From: Bradyrhizobium erythrophlei
GTDB taxonomy: Bacteria; Pseudomonadota; Alphaproteobacteria; Rhizobiales; Xanthobacteraceae
Length of the DNA stretch: 64,000 nt
Direction of reading: 5' to 3'
Assembly: GCF_900129425.1 (NCBI RefSeq)
Contig: NZ_LT670817.1
Coordinates: 2,728,001 to 2,792,000 of the forward strand
Shown: positions 1-9,327 of the stretch, piece by piece
Layout of the letters: the number at the start of each line of letters is the position of its first letter
How positions within the stretch are numbered: the first letter of the stretch is position 1
The notes under the pieces: model-generated
The model's database searches: none
Told to the model about the DNA's origin: nothing
The model's input: only the letters and a program-made list of their open reading frames with translations
Made by a program: the position numbers and the translations under genes

Positions 1-819
1 TGGATGCTGTCGGAGCTGTTCGAAGAGTTGCCGGAGGTCGGCGATCCGCTGAAACCCAAGCTCGTGTTCTTCTTCGACGAAGCGCATTTACTGTTCAACG
101 ATGCGCCGAAGGCGCTGCTGGACAAGATCGAACAGGTGGTGCGGCTGATACGCTCGAAGGGCGTCGGGGTTTATTTCGTGACGCAAAACCCGGTCGATGT
201 GCCGGACAAGGTGCTCGCCCAATTGGGCAACCGCGTGCAGCACGCGCTGCGGGCCTTCACGCCGCGTGACCAGAAGGCGGTCGCGGCGGCGGCGCAGACG
301 TTCCGGCCCAATCCGAAGCTCGACACTGCCCAGATCATCATGGAATTAGGCAAGGGCGAAGCGCTGGTGTCGTTTCTGGAAGGCAACGGCACGCCGGCGA
401 TGGTCGAGCGCGTCATGATAAGGCCGCCAACGGCGCGGATAGGTCCGATCACTGCAGAGGAACGCAAGGCGATCATGGACAAGAGCCCGGTAAAGGGCAA
501 ATACGACACCACGATCGATTCCGAATCCGCCTACGAGGTGCTGCAGAAGCGCGTGGCCGGGACCGCGGCGACCGCGGGCGGCGGCGGCGGTATTCTCGGG
601 CAAATCGGCGCGATCGTCGGGACGATTTTCGGCACCAACGTGTCGCGCGGCAGGATGTCGACCGGTCAGGTGATCGCGCGAAGCGTCACACGTTCGGTCA
701 CCAACAAGGTGGTCGGCGGGGTGGCCGCCGATCTCGGCAAGTCGGTGGGCGGCTCGATCGGCGGCTCGGTCGGTCGCGCCATCGTGCGCGGCGCGCTCGG
801 CGGCTTGCTGCGACGATAA
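1..819 (+). CDS. HerA-like ATPase (DUF853 family), C-terminal part, 5' end outside window
   Basis: The reading frame is open from the first base, so the true start and the P-loop lie upstream; 272 codons are visible. A Walker B strand followed by acidic residues (FFFDEAHLLF) sits near visible residue 25, followed by the sensor-like stretch VGVYFVTQNPVDVPDKVL, both typical of the DUF853 branch of HerA/FtsK-type ATPases. The last 60 residues are rich in glycine, alanine and arginine (GGSIGGSVGRAIVRGALGG), as in many alphaproteobacterial members. The family is presumed to translocate on DNA; the exact role of this chromosomal form is unknown. It ends with TAA at 817-819. Family assignment is firm, function is inference. 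Confidence 0.85.
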   Translation, partial: WMLSELFEELPEVGDPLKPKLVFFFDEAHLLFNDAPKALLDKIEQVVRLIRSKGVGVYFVTQNPVDVPDKVLAQLGNRVQHALRAFTPRDQKAVAAAAQTFRPNPKLDTAQIIMELGKGEALVSFLEGNGTPAMVERVMIRPPTARIGPITAEERKAIMDKSPVKGKYDTTIDSESAYEVLQKRVAGTAATAGGGGGILGQIGAIVGTIFGTNVSRGRMSTGQVIARSVTRSVTNKVVGGVAADLGKSVGGSIGGSVGRAIVRGALGGLLRR

Positions 820-899
820 AGTCTTGGTGCGTTGGAATCCAGGAGCGTTGCGGTCATCTGCCGCGTCGTGATCTCCCTCTGATTTTCGGAAAGTTTCGT

Positions 900-2222
900 G
901 TGCTGAGATACCCATCGTGGCGAGCGCCAATCGATATTCTGTTTCTGATCTGCTGTATCGCGCTGACGGCCGATGTGCTCGTTCCCGAGATTTGGGGGAG
1001 CGGAAAGACCAAGGACTATCCGCTGTGGTTCTGGGCCGGACAGCAGATCCTGCAGGGCGGCGATCTCTATCCCAGCGATGCCAAGGCCTATTTCAATTTC
1101 ATTTACCCGCCGCTGTCGGCGGTGCTGCTCGCGATACCCAGCTATTTCGGCAAGATACCGCTGTATCTTTGCCTGTCGGCTTTCAACGCGGTGGCGTGGT
1201 GGATAACGGCTCAATTCTCGAACGCGATGACCGGGTCCGGCAAGATGCCCGGCCCGTGGCTGTTCGCGCTGCCGGGCTTCGTCACGGTGTCGTTCGTGTT
1301 CGACATGTTCGATCTCGGGCAACCCAACCTCGTGCTGCTGGCGATGATGCTGTACGGGTTCTGGCTGCTGCAGCACGACCGGCCGTGGATGGGCGGAAGC
1401 ATGTTTGCGCTGGCCACGGCACTCAAGGTCTTTCCGGTGGCGGTGTTGCCCTATCTGGCGTGGCGAAGGCAGTGGGCGGCGCTTGCCGGCATGATTGTCT
1501 TTCTGGGAATTTTTCTGTTCGTGGTTCCGGCGCCGGTACGCGGTTTCCGGCACAACGTTTCCGAATTGAAGACCTGGTATCAGGGAATGGTTGGATCGAG
1601 TTCGGAGCAGGGGTTCGGACAGCGTGGCGAGCAGAACTGGTCCTGGGTCAATCAATCCATCATCGCCGTGACCCACCGGCTGACGCGCCCGGTCAATTAC
1701 AACCAGGACAATCCGGCCAAGCCGCCGGCGTACATGAATCTGCTCGATCTCGATTTCAGGACCGCCAATTGGGTCGTGCTCGCGATCTCGCTGGCGATCG
1801 GGCTTGGCTTCATCGCGATCATGCCGGCGCGCTCGCGGACGACACCCCGCTCGAATGCGGAAGAACTCGGCATCCTGTTCTGCCTGATGACGGTGGCGTC
1901 GCCGCTGGCCCGGCAGTATTATTTCATGTGGCTGTTCTTTCCGATCACCATCCTGGTCCACCGGGCGGTCTATGATCCACGTCCTGCCGCGCAGATCGGT
2001 AGCTGGACGGCGCTGGCGATCGCGGGACTGCTGATGTGCCTGTCATTTCCGGTTTTCCCGAATGACCTGCAGGCCTACGGGAACAATCTTGCTGCCACGG
2101 CGATCATCGCCGGCGACCTGGTCTGGCACATCCTGCATCCGCCTCCGGAAGGCGCAGTCTGCTCCTTGCCTGCGACGGCCGGCGAGCTAAAACCAGATCT
2201 GCGGATCAACCCCCGCAGCTAG
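900..2222 (+). CDS. Polytopic membrane glycosyltransferase, GT87 / DUF2029 family
   Basis: A 440-residue protein with about ten hydrophobic segments. Near the N-terminus it carries the family pattern KDYPLWFWAGQQILQGGDLY followed by a conserved YPP, which matches GT87 enzymes that use polyprenyl-phosphate mannose or arabinose donors on the periplasmic face. The GTG at 900 is the first start after the upstream stop and has a GGAAAG about 7 bases before it. The substrate cannot be read from the sequence. It ends 17 bases before the M20 peptidase, so the two may be cotranscribed, although their functions seem unrelated. Confidence 0.8.
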   Translation: MLRYPSWRAPIDILFLICCIALTADVLVPEIWGSGKTKDYPLWFWAGQQILQGGDLYPSDAKAYFNFIYPPLSAVLLAIPSYFGKIPLYLCLSAFNAVAWWITAQFSNAMTGSGKMPGPWLFALPGFVTVSFVFDMFDLGQPNLVLLAMMLYGFWLLQHDRPWMGGSMFALATALKVFPVAVLPYLAWRRQWAALAGMIVFLGIFLFVVPAPVRGFRHNVSELKTWYQGMVGSSSEQGFGQRGEQNWSWVNQSIIAVTHRLTRPVNYNQDNPAKPPAYMNLLDLDFRTANWVVLAISLAIGLGFIAIMPARSRTTPRSNAEELGILFCLMTVASPLARQYYFMWLFFPITILVHRAVYDPRPAAQIGSWTALAIAGLLMCLSFPVFPNDLQAYGNNLAATAIIAGDLVWHILHPPPEGAVCSLPATAGELKPDLRINPRS

Positions 2223-2239
2223 CCAAGGGAAAATCGAAA

Positions 2240-3652
2240 ATGTCCAGCGCGCCGCAACTTCAGCCGGTCCTCGACCGCATCGATGCCGATTTCGACAACA
2301 GCCTCGAGCGGCTGTTTGCCCTGCTGCGGATCAAATCGATCTCCGCCGACCCGGCTTTTGCGGCAGATTGCAAGAAGGCCGCCGATCACCTTGCCGGCGA
2401 CATCGCCACGCTCGGTTTTGCGACCGAGGTGCGGCCGACAGCGGGTCATCCCGCCATCGTCGCCAAAGCCAGCGGCAACGGTAAAACCCCGGGGCGGCCG
2501 CATGTCCTGTTCTACGGTCACTACGATGTGCAGCCGGTCGATCCGCTCAATCTTTGGCATCGTCCGCCCTTCGAGCCGGCCGTGACCACGCATGCCGACG
2601 GGCGAAAAATCATCGTCGCGCGCGGCGCGGAAGACGACAAGGGCCAGTTGATGACCTTCCTCGAAGCCTGCCGGGCCTGGAAGTCCGTGACCGGTTCGCT
2701 GCCGCTCGACGTCACCATCGTCATCGAGGGCGAGGAAGAAATCGGCTCGAAGAATTTCGTTCCGTTTCTTGAAGCCAACAAGGCTGACCTCAAGGCCGAC
2801 TTCGCACTGGTGTGCGACACCGGCATGTGGGACCCGAATACCCCGGCGATTACCACGTCGCTGCGCGGACTGGTTTACGAGGAGGTGCGGATCAAGGCGG
2901 CCAATCGCGATCTGCATTCCGGCATCTTCGGCGGTGGCGCGCAAAATCCGATCCGGGTGCTGACCCGGATTCTCGGCGGCATCTTCGACGACGACGGCCA
3001 CATCACGATCCCCGGCTTTTACGACGGCGTGAAGGATCTGCCGCCCGATATTCTCGCCCAATGGTCGAAACTCAACCTGACGGCGGAGTCGTTCCTCAAG
3101 CCGATCGGACTTTCGGTGCCCGCCGGCGAGAAAGGCCGCCTGCTGATCGAGCAGATCTCCTCGCGCCCGACCTGCGACATCAACGGCATCATCGGGGGCT
3201 ACACCGGCGAGGGCTCAAAGACGGTGATCCCGGCGGAGGCCTCCGCCAAGGTTTCCTTCCGGCTGGTGGAAGGGCAGGAGCCCGGCAAGATCCGAAAAGC
3301 CTTTCGCGACTACGTCACGGCGCGGCTGCCCAAAGACTGCAAGGCCGAGTTCGGCGACCATTCCAGCGCGCCCGCGATCGCGCTCGACTGGAACATGAAG
3401 CCGCTCGCCGCCGCCAAGCGCGCGTTGACCGAGGAGTGGGGCAAGGAAACGGTCCTGATGGGCTCCGGGGCGTCGATCCCGATCGTCGCGGATTTCAAGC
3501 GCACCCTGGGTCTCGACAGCGTGCTGGTGGGTTTTGGGCTCGACGACGACAACATCCATTCGCCGAACGAAAAATACGACCTGAAGAGTTTTCACAAGGG
3601 CATCCGCTCGTGGGCGCGGATCCTCGCCGCACTGGCCGACGCGCCGCGCTGA
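2240..3652 (+). CDS. M20 family metallopeptidase (dipeptidase type)
   Basis: A 470-residue protein with the M20/M28 zinc layout: GHYDVQP (His94, Asp96), the bridging aspartate in GAEDDKGQ (about 132), the general base and ligand pair in EGEEEIGS (Glu165/166), Asp in CDTGMW and a late histidine in NIHSPNEKYDL. The inserted dimerisation ('lid') domain lies roughly at 200-350. No signal peptide, so cytoplasmic. It probably hydrolyses small peptides or N-acyl amino acids; the substrate is unknown. The ATG at 2240 has AAGGGA 10 bases upstream, which supports this start. Confidence 0.9.
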   Translation: MSSAPQLQPVLDRIDADFDNSLERLFALLRIKSISADPAFAADCKKAADHLAGDIATLGFATEVRPTAGHPAIVAKASGNGKTPGRPHVLFYGHYDVQPVDPLNLWHRPPFEPAVTTHADGRKIIVARGAEDDKGQLMTFLEACRAWKSVTGSLPLDVTIVIEGEEEIGSKNFVPFLEANKADLKADFALVCDTGMWDPNTPAITTSLRGLVYEEVRIKAANRDLHSGIFGGGAQNPIRVLTRILGGIFDDDGHITIPGFYDGVKDLPPDILAQWSKLNLTAESFLKPIGLSVPAGEKGRLLIEQISSRPTCDINGIIGGYTGEGSKTVIPAEASAKVSFRLVEGQEPGKIRKAFRDYVTARLPKDCKAEFGDHSSAPAIALDWNMKPLAAAKRALTEEWGKETVLMGSGASIPIVADFKRTLGLDSVLVGFGLDDDNIHSPNEKYDLKSFHKGIRSWARILAALADAPR

Positions 3653-3670
3653 ACGGGACCGCATAGATAT

Positions 3671-3703
3671 GTAGGATGGGTAGAGCGCAGCGAAACCCAT
3701 CGC
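3671..3703 (+). repeat. REP sequence, left copy
   Basis: A 33-bp sequence starting GTAGGATGGGTAGAGCG and ending AACCCATCGC. It contains its own short palindrome (GATGGGT and ACCCATC). Its reverse complement is found at 4302-4334 with a single change. The pair brackets the RAYT gene, the usual setting of REP sequences and their transposase. Confidence 0.9.
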
Positions 3704-3742
3704 GTCACAGTGTCGGTACATGGCCAACAATCGAGCGAGCGA

Positions 3743-4279
3743 ATGACCAACTACCGCCGCAACTTCCTCGCAGGAGGCAGTTTCTTCTTCACCGTCAATC
3801 TGGCCGAGCGGCGCCTGCGGCTGTTGACAGACCATATCGATGAGCTGCGCAAGGCGTTTCGCGAAACGCGCCAACATCATCCGTTTACGACCGACGCGGT
3901 GGTTGTGCTACCCGATCATCTCCACGCGGTGTGGACGCTTCCGGAAGGCGACAGGGACTTTGCTACGCGCTGGCGGCTGATCAAATCGACGTTCTCGCGC
4001 AGCCTTGCAACCGGCGAAACGATTTCAAAGAGCCGCGCCGCCAGAGGCGAGCGTGGTATTTGGCAGCGGCGTTATTGGGAGCATACCATTCGCGATGAGG
4101 ACGATTTCGCGCGCCATGTCGATTACGTCCACATCAATCCGGTCAAACATGGGTTGGTGATGCGGGTGCGGGATTGGCCGTATTCGTCATTTCATCGTCT
4201 GGTGGAGCGCGGGGTCTATCCCGAAGATTGGGGAGGCGATGTCGCGGATCGGAGCGGAGATTTTGGCGAACGACACTGA
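3743..4279 (+). mobile_element. REP-associated tyrosine transposase (RAYT, Y1_Tnp / IS200-like fold)
   Basis: A 178-residue protein starting MTNYRRNFLAGGSFFFTVNL, which is the standard RAYT N-terminus; this is why the ATG at 3743 is preferred to the upstream in-frame GTG at 3710. The HUH-type metal motif is visible as DHLHAVWTLP and the catalytic tyrosine as DYVHINPVKHGL. RAYTs are single-copy, domesticated relatives of IS200/IS605 transposases that bind and process REP hairpins; they usually do not move themselves. Inverted REP copies sit 40 bp before and 22 bp after the gene, so both gene and substrate appear intact. Confidence 0.92.
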
Positions 4280-4301
4280 GCGCGCAGTGAGGCGAGGCAG
4301 G

Positions 4302-4334
4302 GCGATGGGTTTCGCTACGCTCTACCCATCCTAC
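4302..4334 (-). repeat. REP sequence, right copy (inverted)
   Basis: Inverted copy of the 3671-3703 REP with one mismatch (GCGTAGCG against GCGCAGCG on the reverse strand). It follows the RAYT stop codon by 22 bases, completing a REP-RAYT-REP unit. Confidence 0.9.
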
Positions 4335-4343
4335 GGATACGGC

Positions 4344-4380
4344 TAAAAAATAAAAACGCCGCCCGGAATTGGGCGGCGTT
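4344..4380 (-). terminator. Rho-independent terminator of the aldolase gene
   Basis: AACGCCGCCC pairs perfectly with GGGCGGCGTT around a 6-base loop (4355-4380). On the minus strand the hairpin is followed by a TTTTATTTTTT tract (complement of 4344-4354). It lies about 55 bases past the stop of the minus-strand aldolase gene, so it most likely ends that transcript. Confidence 0.85.
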
Positions 4381-4435
4381 TGGATCGGAAAGTGCAGAGG
4401 TCGTTGAGGCGACTCTACACCAAAATCCCAAAATT

Positions 4436-5254
4436 TCAATTCTTGTAGCCGGGATCGAGGCGGTCGACCTTGCGCAGCAGCGCCGGCCACACCAGCGTCG
4501 TGGAGCGTAGCTCCTGCCGGTCCGGGTTCGCGAGCAGGGTGGTGTTCTTGTCCACCACGGCCTGGTCGACGGGATAGGCCACGGGCCCGAGCATGCGTGT
4601 GCGTACCTGCATGGTGCAGGCGCGCTCGAGATGAAACATGCGCTCGAACGCGGACGCGACGGAGCGGCCGACCGTCAGCGTGCCGTGATTGCGCAGCAGC
4701 ATGTGGTTCTTGCTGCCGAGGTCCTTTTGCAGGCGCGGGCGTTCGTCGTGGTCGAGCGCAATCCCTTCATAGTCGTGATAGGCGAGATCGAAGGTGACGA
4801 GCTGCGCGGTCTGGTTCAGCGGCAGCAAGCCTTCCTGGCAGCTTGCCACCGCGGTGCCGTCGGGTGTGTGCAGATGGAGCACGCAGCCGGCGTCCTCGCG
4901 CGCCTCGTGGATCGCCGAGTGGATGGTGAAGCCGGCCGGGTTGATGCTGTAGGCGCTCTTGGTCAGCTGGTTGCCGTCGAGATCGACCTTGACCAGGCTG
5001 GATGCGGTGATTTCGTCGAACATCAGGCCGTAGGGGTTGATCAGGAAATGATGGTCCGGTCCCGGCACCCGCGCGGAGATGTGGGTGTCGACCAGATCGT
5101 CCCAGCCATAATGCGCGATCAGGCGGTAGCACGCGGCGAGATTGACGCGCTGATTCCATTCGGCATCCGTCATTCCCGACGGCGCTTCCTTCAGGCGAGC
5201 TTCGGCTGGCGACATGACCGGTTTCTCCCGTTGAACGGCTGGTTTTCGCGGCAA
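4436..5254 (-). CDS. Class II aldolase/adducin family protein
   Basis: A 272-residue soluble protein that covers the whole class II aldolase fold. The zinc site shows as HLHT (His127 and His129) plus His190 in LLRNHGTLTVG, and the family stretch GWDDLVDTHISARVPG is near residue 50. Such proteins cleave or epimerise phosphorylated sugars (fuculose- or ribulose-phosphate type); the closest relatives of this long-N-terminus type are generally unassigned in substrate. It stands alone on the minus strand, 70 bp downstream of the GT39 gene, and ends before a strong terminator. Confidence 0.88.
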   Translation of the reverse strand: MPRKPAVQREKPVMSPAEARLKEAPSGMTDAEWNQRVNLAACYRLIAHYGWDDLVDTHISARVPGPDHHFLINPYGLMFDEITASSLVKVDLDGNQLTKSAYSINPAGFTIHSAIHEAREDAGCVLHLHTPDGTAVASCQEGLLPLNQTAQLVTFDLAYHDYEGIALDHDERPRLQKDLGSKNHMLLRNHGTLTVGRSVASAFERMFHLERACTMQVRTRMLGPVAYPVDQAVVDKNTTLLANPDRQELRSTTLVWPALLRKVDRLDPGYKN

Positions 5255-5324
5255 GACTACCCCCGCACATGCGTCGCAACAAGGCGCAGCGCTGGGGTGG
5301 CTGTCATGCTGGTTAAGCGAAGGC

Positions 5325-6974
5325 CTACGGCGCCGGAATGGCCAGCAGGCTGGAAATGCTGCGCCCGCGGATATCGTAGACCCGCGCGAACACCACGTCG
5401 TCGCGCTTGATTTCGACCATCACCGGCGCGGTCAGGCCCTTGCAGTAGAACTCGCCGAGCGTCATGGCGAAGTCGGCGGCATGACTGTCCCAGCCGATCG
5501 TGAAGTCGGGGCCGAGCGCGACCTGGGCCGGACGCTGCGGACCGCACACCGCGACCTTCCATTTGCGTCCGCGCGGCGGAACTTCCTGCCGCTCGGTGAG
5601 CTCCTCGCGCAGGGCATCGGAGGCCTGCTTGAAGGCCAGGCCCCAGTAATCCAGCATGTACAGATCGTCGACGGCGCGTACCGTGCCCGCGATACGATTG
5701 AAGTGGGTGTACTGGTAGGGATGCAGCCGGATCATCTCGCCAAGCGGCAGCAGCAGGCCGAACGAGAAAATGGCCACGGCGGCCGGCTGCCAGCTGCGGC
5801 GATTGTCCTTGAGCCAGTTCATTCCCCACGCGAAGGCGTTGCCCGCGAGCACCGTCATCGGCGGGATCACGAAAATGAAATGTCTGATGCCGTTGTAGAG
5901 CGCCGGGCGCTTCACCATCGCAATCAGCAGCGGCAGCGTTGCCGCCGACGTCAGCATCAACAGGATGGTCTTGCGGCGGGCCGATACGTCGCCGCGCGGC
6001 AGCACCACCAGTGTGCCGACGACGCCGGCCATCAAAAGGCCAAGCAGCACCTCGGGAAGCTGCAGCGCAAACAGCGTCGGCAGATACGACCAGGGCATGT
6101 CCGGCACCGACACCAGCGCGCCATCGAACATTTCCTTCCATGGCTTCTCGAAGAAGTGCGAGAAGTAGGTCAGGGCGTGGAACGGATTGCCGGGTTCCAT
6201 GATCGACCAGGGCCAGATCAATCCCATCACGAGGTAGCCGAGGACCAGGCCGGGCAGCAGCACGTAGAGGACATGGGCGAAGCGTTGAGCGGCTTCGCGC
6301 GCGCCATGGCTGTGAAATTCCTCGAGGAACAGTGGTACGAAGCCGGCGATCGCGTAGACCAGCGCCAGCCCGCCGAGAATGCGCGAACCGATCGACAGGC
6401 CGGCGCCAAGACCGACGATCAGGATGGTCCGCGGCGAAGGCTGCGGATATTCCTCGGCCAGCCGGACCAGGCCCAGCATCAGGATCACCATCGCCACGGC
6501 GAACGGCGCATCCTTCGGATTCATGAACATGTGCCCGTAGAAGGTCGGGCACAGCGCCAGCAGCAGCAATGCCGCGAGCCCGGCAAGCGGACCGCCGACG
6601 CGTCGGCCAAGCCGCCACGTCACCGCAAGCCCGATCACGCCGACGATGGCGCCGACCAGCCTGCGGGTTTCAAACAGTTCGAGAGGGATGACCTTGTGCA
6701 GCAACGCGGCCGCCATGTCGAAGCCGCCGCCGTACATGTAGAGATTGGCGAAGGACAGCGCGCCGGTATCCTTGAACCCGGAACCGTACATCCGCAGCAG
6801 CAGATCGGCATATTCGGCGTGGGTATAGTCGTCCCAGCCCAGTCCATAATCGCGAAATGTAAGGCTTGCGACCAAAGCGACCACGGCCAGCGCCAACAAG
6901 GCGAGGTCGTCGCAGGTCCGTTCCACCGAGCGCCGCGCGGGCGTGTCGATCGCCGAAGTCGTGATGGATGACAT
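5325..6974 (-). CDS. Glycosyltransferase family 39 (ArnT/PMT-like) membrane protein
   Basis: A 549-residue polytopic protein with about 11 membrane segments. An acidic pair in the first periplasmic loop (GLGWDDYTHAEYADLL, about residues 50-65) corresponds to the catalytic Asp/Glu loop of GT39 enzymes, which transfer a sugar from a lipid-phosphate donor to lipid A or protein. The following NPKDAPFAVAMV segment is also family-typical. The C-terminal 100 residues are soluble. The acceptor is unknown. The start at 6974 is the only ATG before the first membrane span. Confidence 0.8.
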   Translation of the reverse strand: MSSITTSAIDTPARRSVERTCDDLALLALAVVALVASLTFRDYGLGWDDYTHAEYADLLLRMYGSGFKDTGALSFANLYMYGGGFDMAAALLHKVIPLELFETRRLVGAIVGVIGLAVTWRLGRRVGGPLAGLAALLLLALCPTFYGHMFMNPKDAPFAVAMVILMLGLVRLAEEYPQPSPRTILIVGLGAGLSIGSRILGGLALVYAIAGFVPLFLEEFHSHGAREAAQRFAHVLYVLLPGLVLGYLVMGLIWPWSIMEPGNPFHALTYFSHFFEKPWKEMFDGALVSVPDMPWSYLPTLFALQLPEVLLGLLMAGVVGTLVVLPRGDVSARRKTILLMLTSAATLPLLIAMVKRPALYNGIRHFIFVIPPMTVLAGNAFAWGMNWLKDNRRSWQPAAVAIFSFGLLLPLGEMIRLHPYQYTHFNRIAGTVRAVDDLYMLDYWGLAFKQASDALREELTERQEVPPRGRKWKVAVCGPQRPAQVALGPDFTIGWDSHAADFAMTLGEFYCKGLTAPVMVEIKRDDVVFARVYDIRGRSISSLLAIPAP

Positions 6975-7275
6975 GGCTATTGGTAACCCGGCGTCCCTTT
7001 GGCCCAGCTTCGGCGCTTTTTGGGCCTCATTCCCCGGCCATCCCTATAGCGCAGTTCCCTTACCAAGTAATTCCGAATTGTGGCGTAATTTCTTGATGCG
7101 GCGCAACAATCGCCGGATTGCCAGGCAAGGTGGTGCTCGGCGGTGCCGGACAAGTTCAGGGTCGTTCTGCCGCGGGAACTGTCCCCGCAAATGTCCGTTG
7201 GCGATGTACACAATATGACGGTATCGTGGCGTAGGGGGCTTGCGCGCATTTCCAGCGCGCTCGGGGGTGAGTTCG

Positions 7276-8178
7276 ATGGCAGCTGTGTTGTTGATCGCCG
7301 GGATTGGCTTGTTGCTGGCTGGTCTTATGGCGATCGGTTTCGGGATACCGGTCAAGGAATTCAGTTTCGGCAACACCCTGATTCTCACTGGTGCGGTCGT
7401 GGCTTGCACCGGGATCATGATGCTTGGCTTCTGGATCGTCGTCCGCGAGCTGAGAAATATCGCGCGGCGGCTCGGTTCCGGTTTTGTCGCGGAATCAGGT
7501 GCGGGAACCGGGCTGCGATCGGCGGATCCAGGCGCTGCGCTGGGGACCCAGGCTCCGGAGGGCGGCGCTTTCTCGCTGAGGCGCGACCAGCCGGCAGAGG
7601 AAAATGCGGGCCTTGTCGAGTCGGCAGGGCATCCGGCATCGCCGCCGCCGTGGCATGAGCAGGCTGCGCCGCGCGACCGCGGGCGTGTCGACGTGCCGGC
7701 GGCGCCGGAGCCCGTTGACGCCGCGCCGGTCGTCAAGCCGCGGCGCAACCTGCTGTTTTCCTCGTCATCGCGGAGGGAGCGCGAGCGCGCCGAGGCGCGA
7801 ACGACCGAACCGCCCGTGCCCGATCTGCGGCCCCCGCCTGCCGCGGCGCCGCCGGTTTCCGAGCCAGGCGAAGTGCCGCCGCCGACGTTCGACGATGCCT
7901 GGCCGAAATCGGAACGCTCGCCGCCGCCGCAACGGCGAAGCGGCCGGGCGCCGTCGACGTTTGCCGAACCGGCTGCCGGTGCGCCCGCCGCGGATCACAA
8001 GCCGCCGGCGGCACGAAACGAAGACCAGCCGCCGGTGACGGTGCTCAAATCGGGCGTCGTCGATGGCATGGCCTATTCCCTGTATTCCGATGGCTCGATC
8101 GAGGCCCAAATGCCCGAAGGCATGATGCGGTTCGCATCGATCGACGAACTGCGTGCCCACCTCGATCATCGCCCCTGA
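7276..8178 (+). CDS. Membrane-anchored proline-rich protein of unknown function
   Basis: A 300-residue protein: two hydrophobic segments at about 3-25 and 33-58, then a long disordered part rich in Pro, Ala and Arg, then a conserved-looking C-terminal block (SGVVDGMAYSLYSDGSIEAQ to ELRAHLDHRP). The ATG at 7276 is chosen because GGGGGTGA stands 6-13 bases upstream and because earlier in-frame starts would add a basic tail before the first span. The layout resembles alphaproteobacterial envelope proteins whose short C-terminal domain is displayed on a linker. I do not recognise a named family. Confidence 0.75.
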   Translation: MAAVLLIAGIGLLLAGLMAIGFGIPVKEFSFGNTLILTGAVVACTGIMMLGFWIVVRELRNIARRLGSGFVAESGAGTGLRSADPGAALGTQAPEGGAFSLRRDQPAEENAGLVESAGHPASPPPWHEQAAPRDRGRVDVPAAPEPVDAAPVVKPRRNLLFSSSSRRERERAEARTTEPPVPDLRPPPAAAPPVSEPGEVPPPTFDDAWPKSERSPPPQRRSGRAPSTFAEPAAGAPAADHKPPAARNEDQPPVTVLKSGVVDGMAYSLYSDGSIEAQMPEGMMRFASIDELRAHLDHRP

Positions 8179-8354
8179 GCGGTTGTGCTTGCGGCGTACC
8201 CGCCTTGAAAATAAAGCGGCGTTGTTCTTGTCACTTCACCAGTAATCCGGTCATATTGGACAAGTAGTGGAAGATTCCCAAAGCGTATTGGCGCTGCGGA
8301 TACTGTCCGATCCGCGCATATCCTGGCGTGTTGGCGACCAGAAGGGTGCAGGCC

Positions 8355-8768
8355 ATGAACGACGCTGCCGGCAAGAGTTTCATCGACCTGACCGCGACGA
8401 TCGTGTCGGCCTATCTCAGCCATAATCCGACGCCGGCTTCCGAAATTCCGAACCTGATCAGCCAGGTTCACGCGGCGTTGCTGCGGGTCTCCACGGGGCG
8501 AATCGAAACGCCCCTGGAACTCGTCAAACCGGCGGTGTCGGTCAAGAAATCGATGACCCCCGACTACCTGGTGTGTCTGGAGGACGGCAAGCGCTTCAAA
8601 TCGCTGAAACGCCATCTGCGCACGCAATACAACATGACGCCGGAACAATACCGCGACAAGTGGGGCCTTCCGCAGGACTATCCGATGGTGGCACCGAATT
8701 ACGCGGTCGCGCGTTCGGCGCTCGCCAAAAAGATGGGACTAGGCCAGCAACGGCGGCGGCGGAAATAG
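8355..8768 (+). CDS. mucR: MucR/Ros-family zinc-finger transcriptional regulator
   Basis: A 137-residue protein. Its central block DYLVCLEDGKRFKSLKRHLR, followed by MTPEQYRDKWGLPQDYPMVA, is diagnostic of the MucR/Ros family, whose members bind AT-rich targets and act as global regulators of exopolysaccharide, motility and symbiosis or virulence genes in rhizobia. The zinc-binding cysteine and histidines lie in this block. The ATG at 8355 with AGGGTGCAGG upstream matches the family N-terminus. The stop is followed by a convergent sufE. The symbol is a family name; several paralogues are normal in this group. Confidence 0.9.
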   Translation: MNDAAGKSFIDLTATIVSAYLSHNPTPASEIPNLISQVHAALLRVSTGRIETPLELVKPAVSVKKSMTPDYLVCLEDGKRFKSLKRHLRTQYNMTPEQYRDKWGLPQDYPMVAPNYAVARSALAKKMGLGQQRRRRK

Positions 8769-8804
8769 CTCGGCTGTTTGATGGCGCCGCTATGCCAACG
8801 GCCT

Positions 8805-9236
8805 TCAGGTGGCGGCGGCGGCAAGCGCCTCGCGGGCGTCGGTGCGAATGCGCTCGACCATGGCGCGCAGGCCGTTGGAGCGCTGCGGCGTCAGATGCTC
8901 GCGAAATCCGAATTCGTCGAACACCGCGATGGCATCGGTGCCGAGAATTTGCTGTGGCGTGTGGCCGGAATACAGCGTCAGCAGGATCGCGATCAGCCCG
9001 CGCACGATGTGGGCGTCGCTGTCGCCGCGATAGGTCAGCAGCGGCGCGTTGCCGTCGCTGCGGCCGACCTGCTTTGCCAGCCAAACCTGGCTGGCGCAGC
9101 CCTGCACCTTGTTGGCGGCGGAATGCTCGGCCTCCGGCATCGGGTCCAGCGTGCGGCCGAGTTCGATGACATACCGATAACGGTCGTCCCAATCGTCCAG
9201 CAGCGCAAAATTATCCCTGATTTCGTCGATCGTCAT
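8805..9236 (-). CDS. sufE: Cysteine desulfuration protein SufE
   Basis: A 143-residue protein starting MTIDEIRDNFALLDDWDDRY, the standard SufE N-terminus. The sulfur-accepting cysteine is Cys47 in NKVQGCASQVWL. SufE takes persulfide sulfur from SufS and passes it to the SufBCD scaffold for Fe-S cluster assembly. The frame is open a further 42 codons upstream, but that extension is absent from the family and overlaps DUF5330, so the ATG at 9236 is preferred. It is an isolated gene, not in a suf operon here. Confidence 0.93.
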   Translation of the reverse strand: MTIDEIRDNFALLDDWDDRYRYVIELGRTLDPMPEAEHSAANKVQGCASQVWLAKQVGRSDGNAPLLTYRGDSDAHIVRGLIAILLTLYSGHTPQQILGTDAIAVFDEFGFREHLTPQRSNGLRAMVERIRTDAREALAAAAT

Positions 9237-9327
9237 CGTGTCCCGCGCTCTATCCCAAAGCCATATATAGGGCCGCGGGCGATCGAAAGCGATATAACCG
9301 GAACCAAAATGAGGACTTAATTCGCCG

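Noticed and set aside
5481..6971. 496-codon open frame on the plus strand
   Set aside because: Antisense to the GT39 gene; composition rich in Arg, Gln and His as expected from a high-GC shadow frame, no domain.
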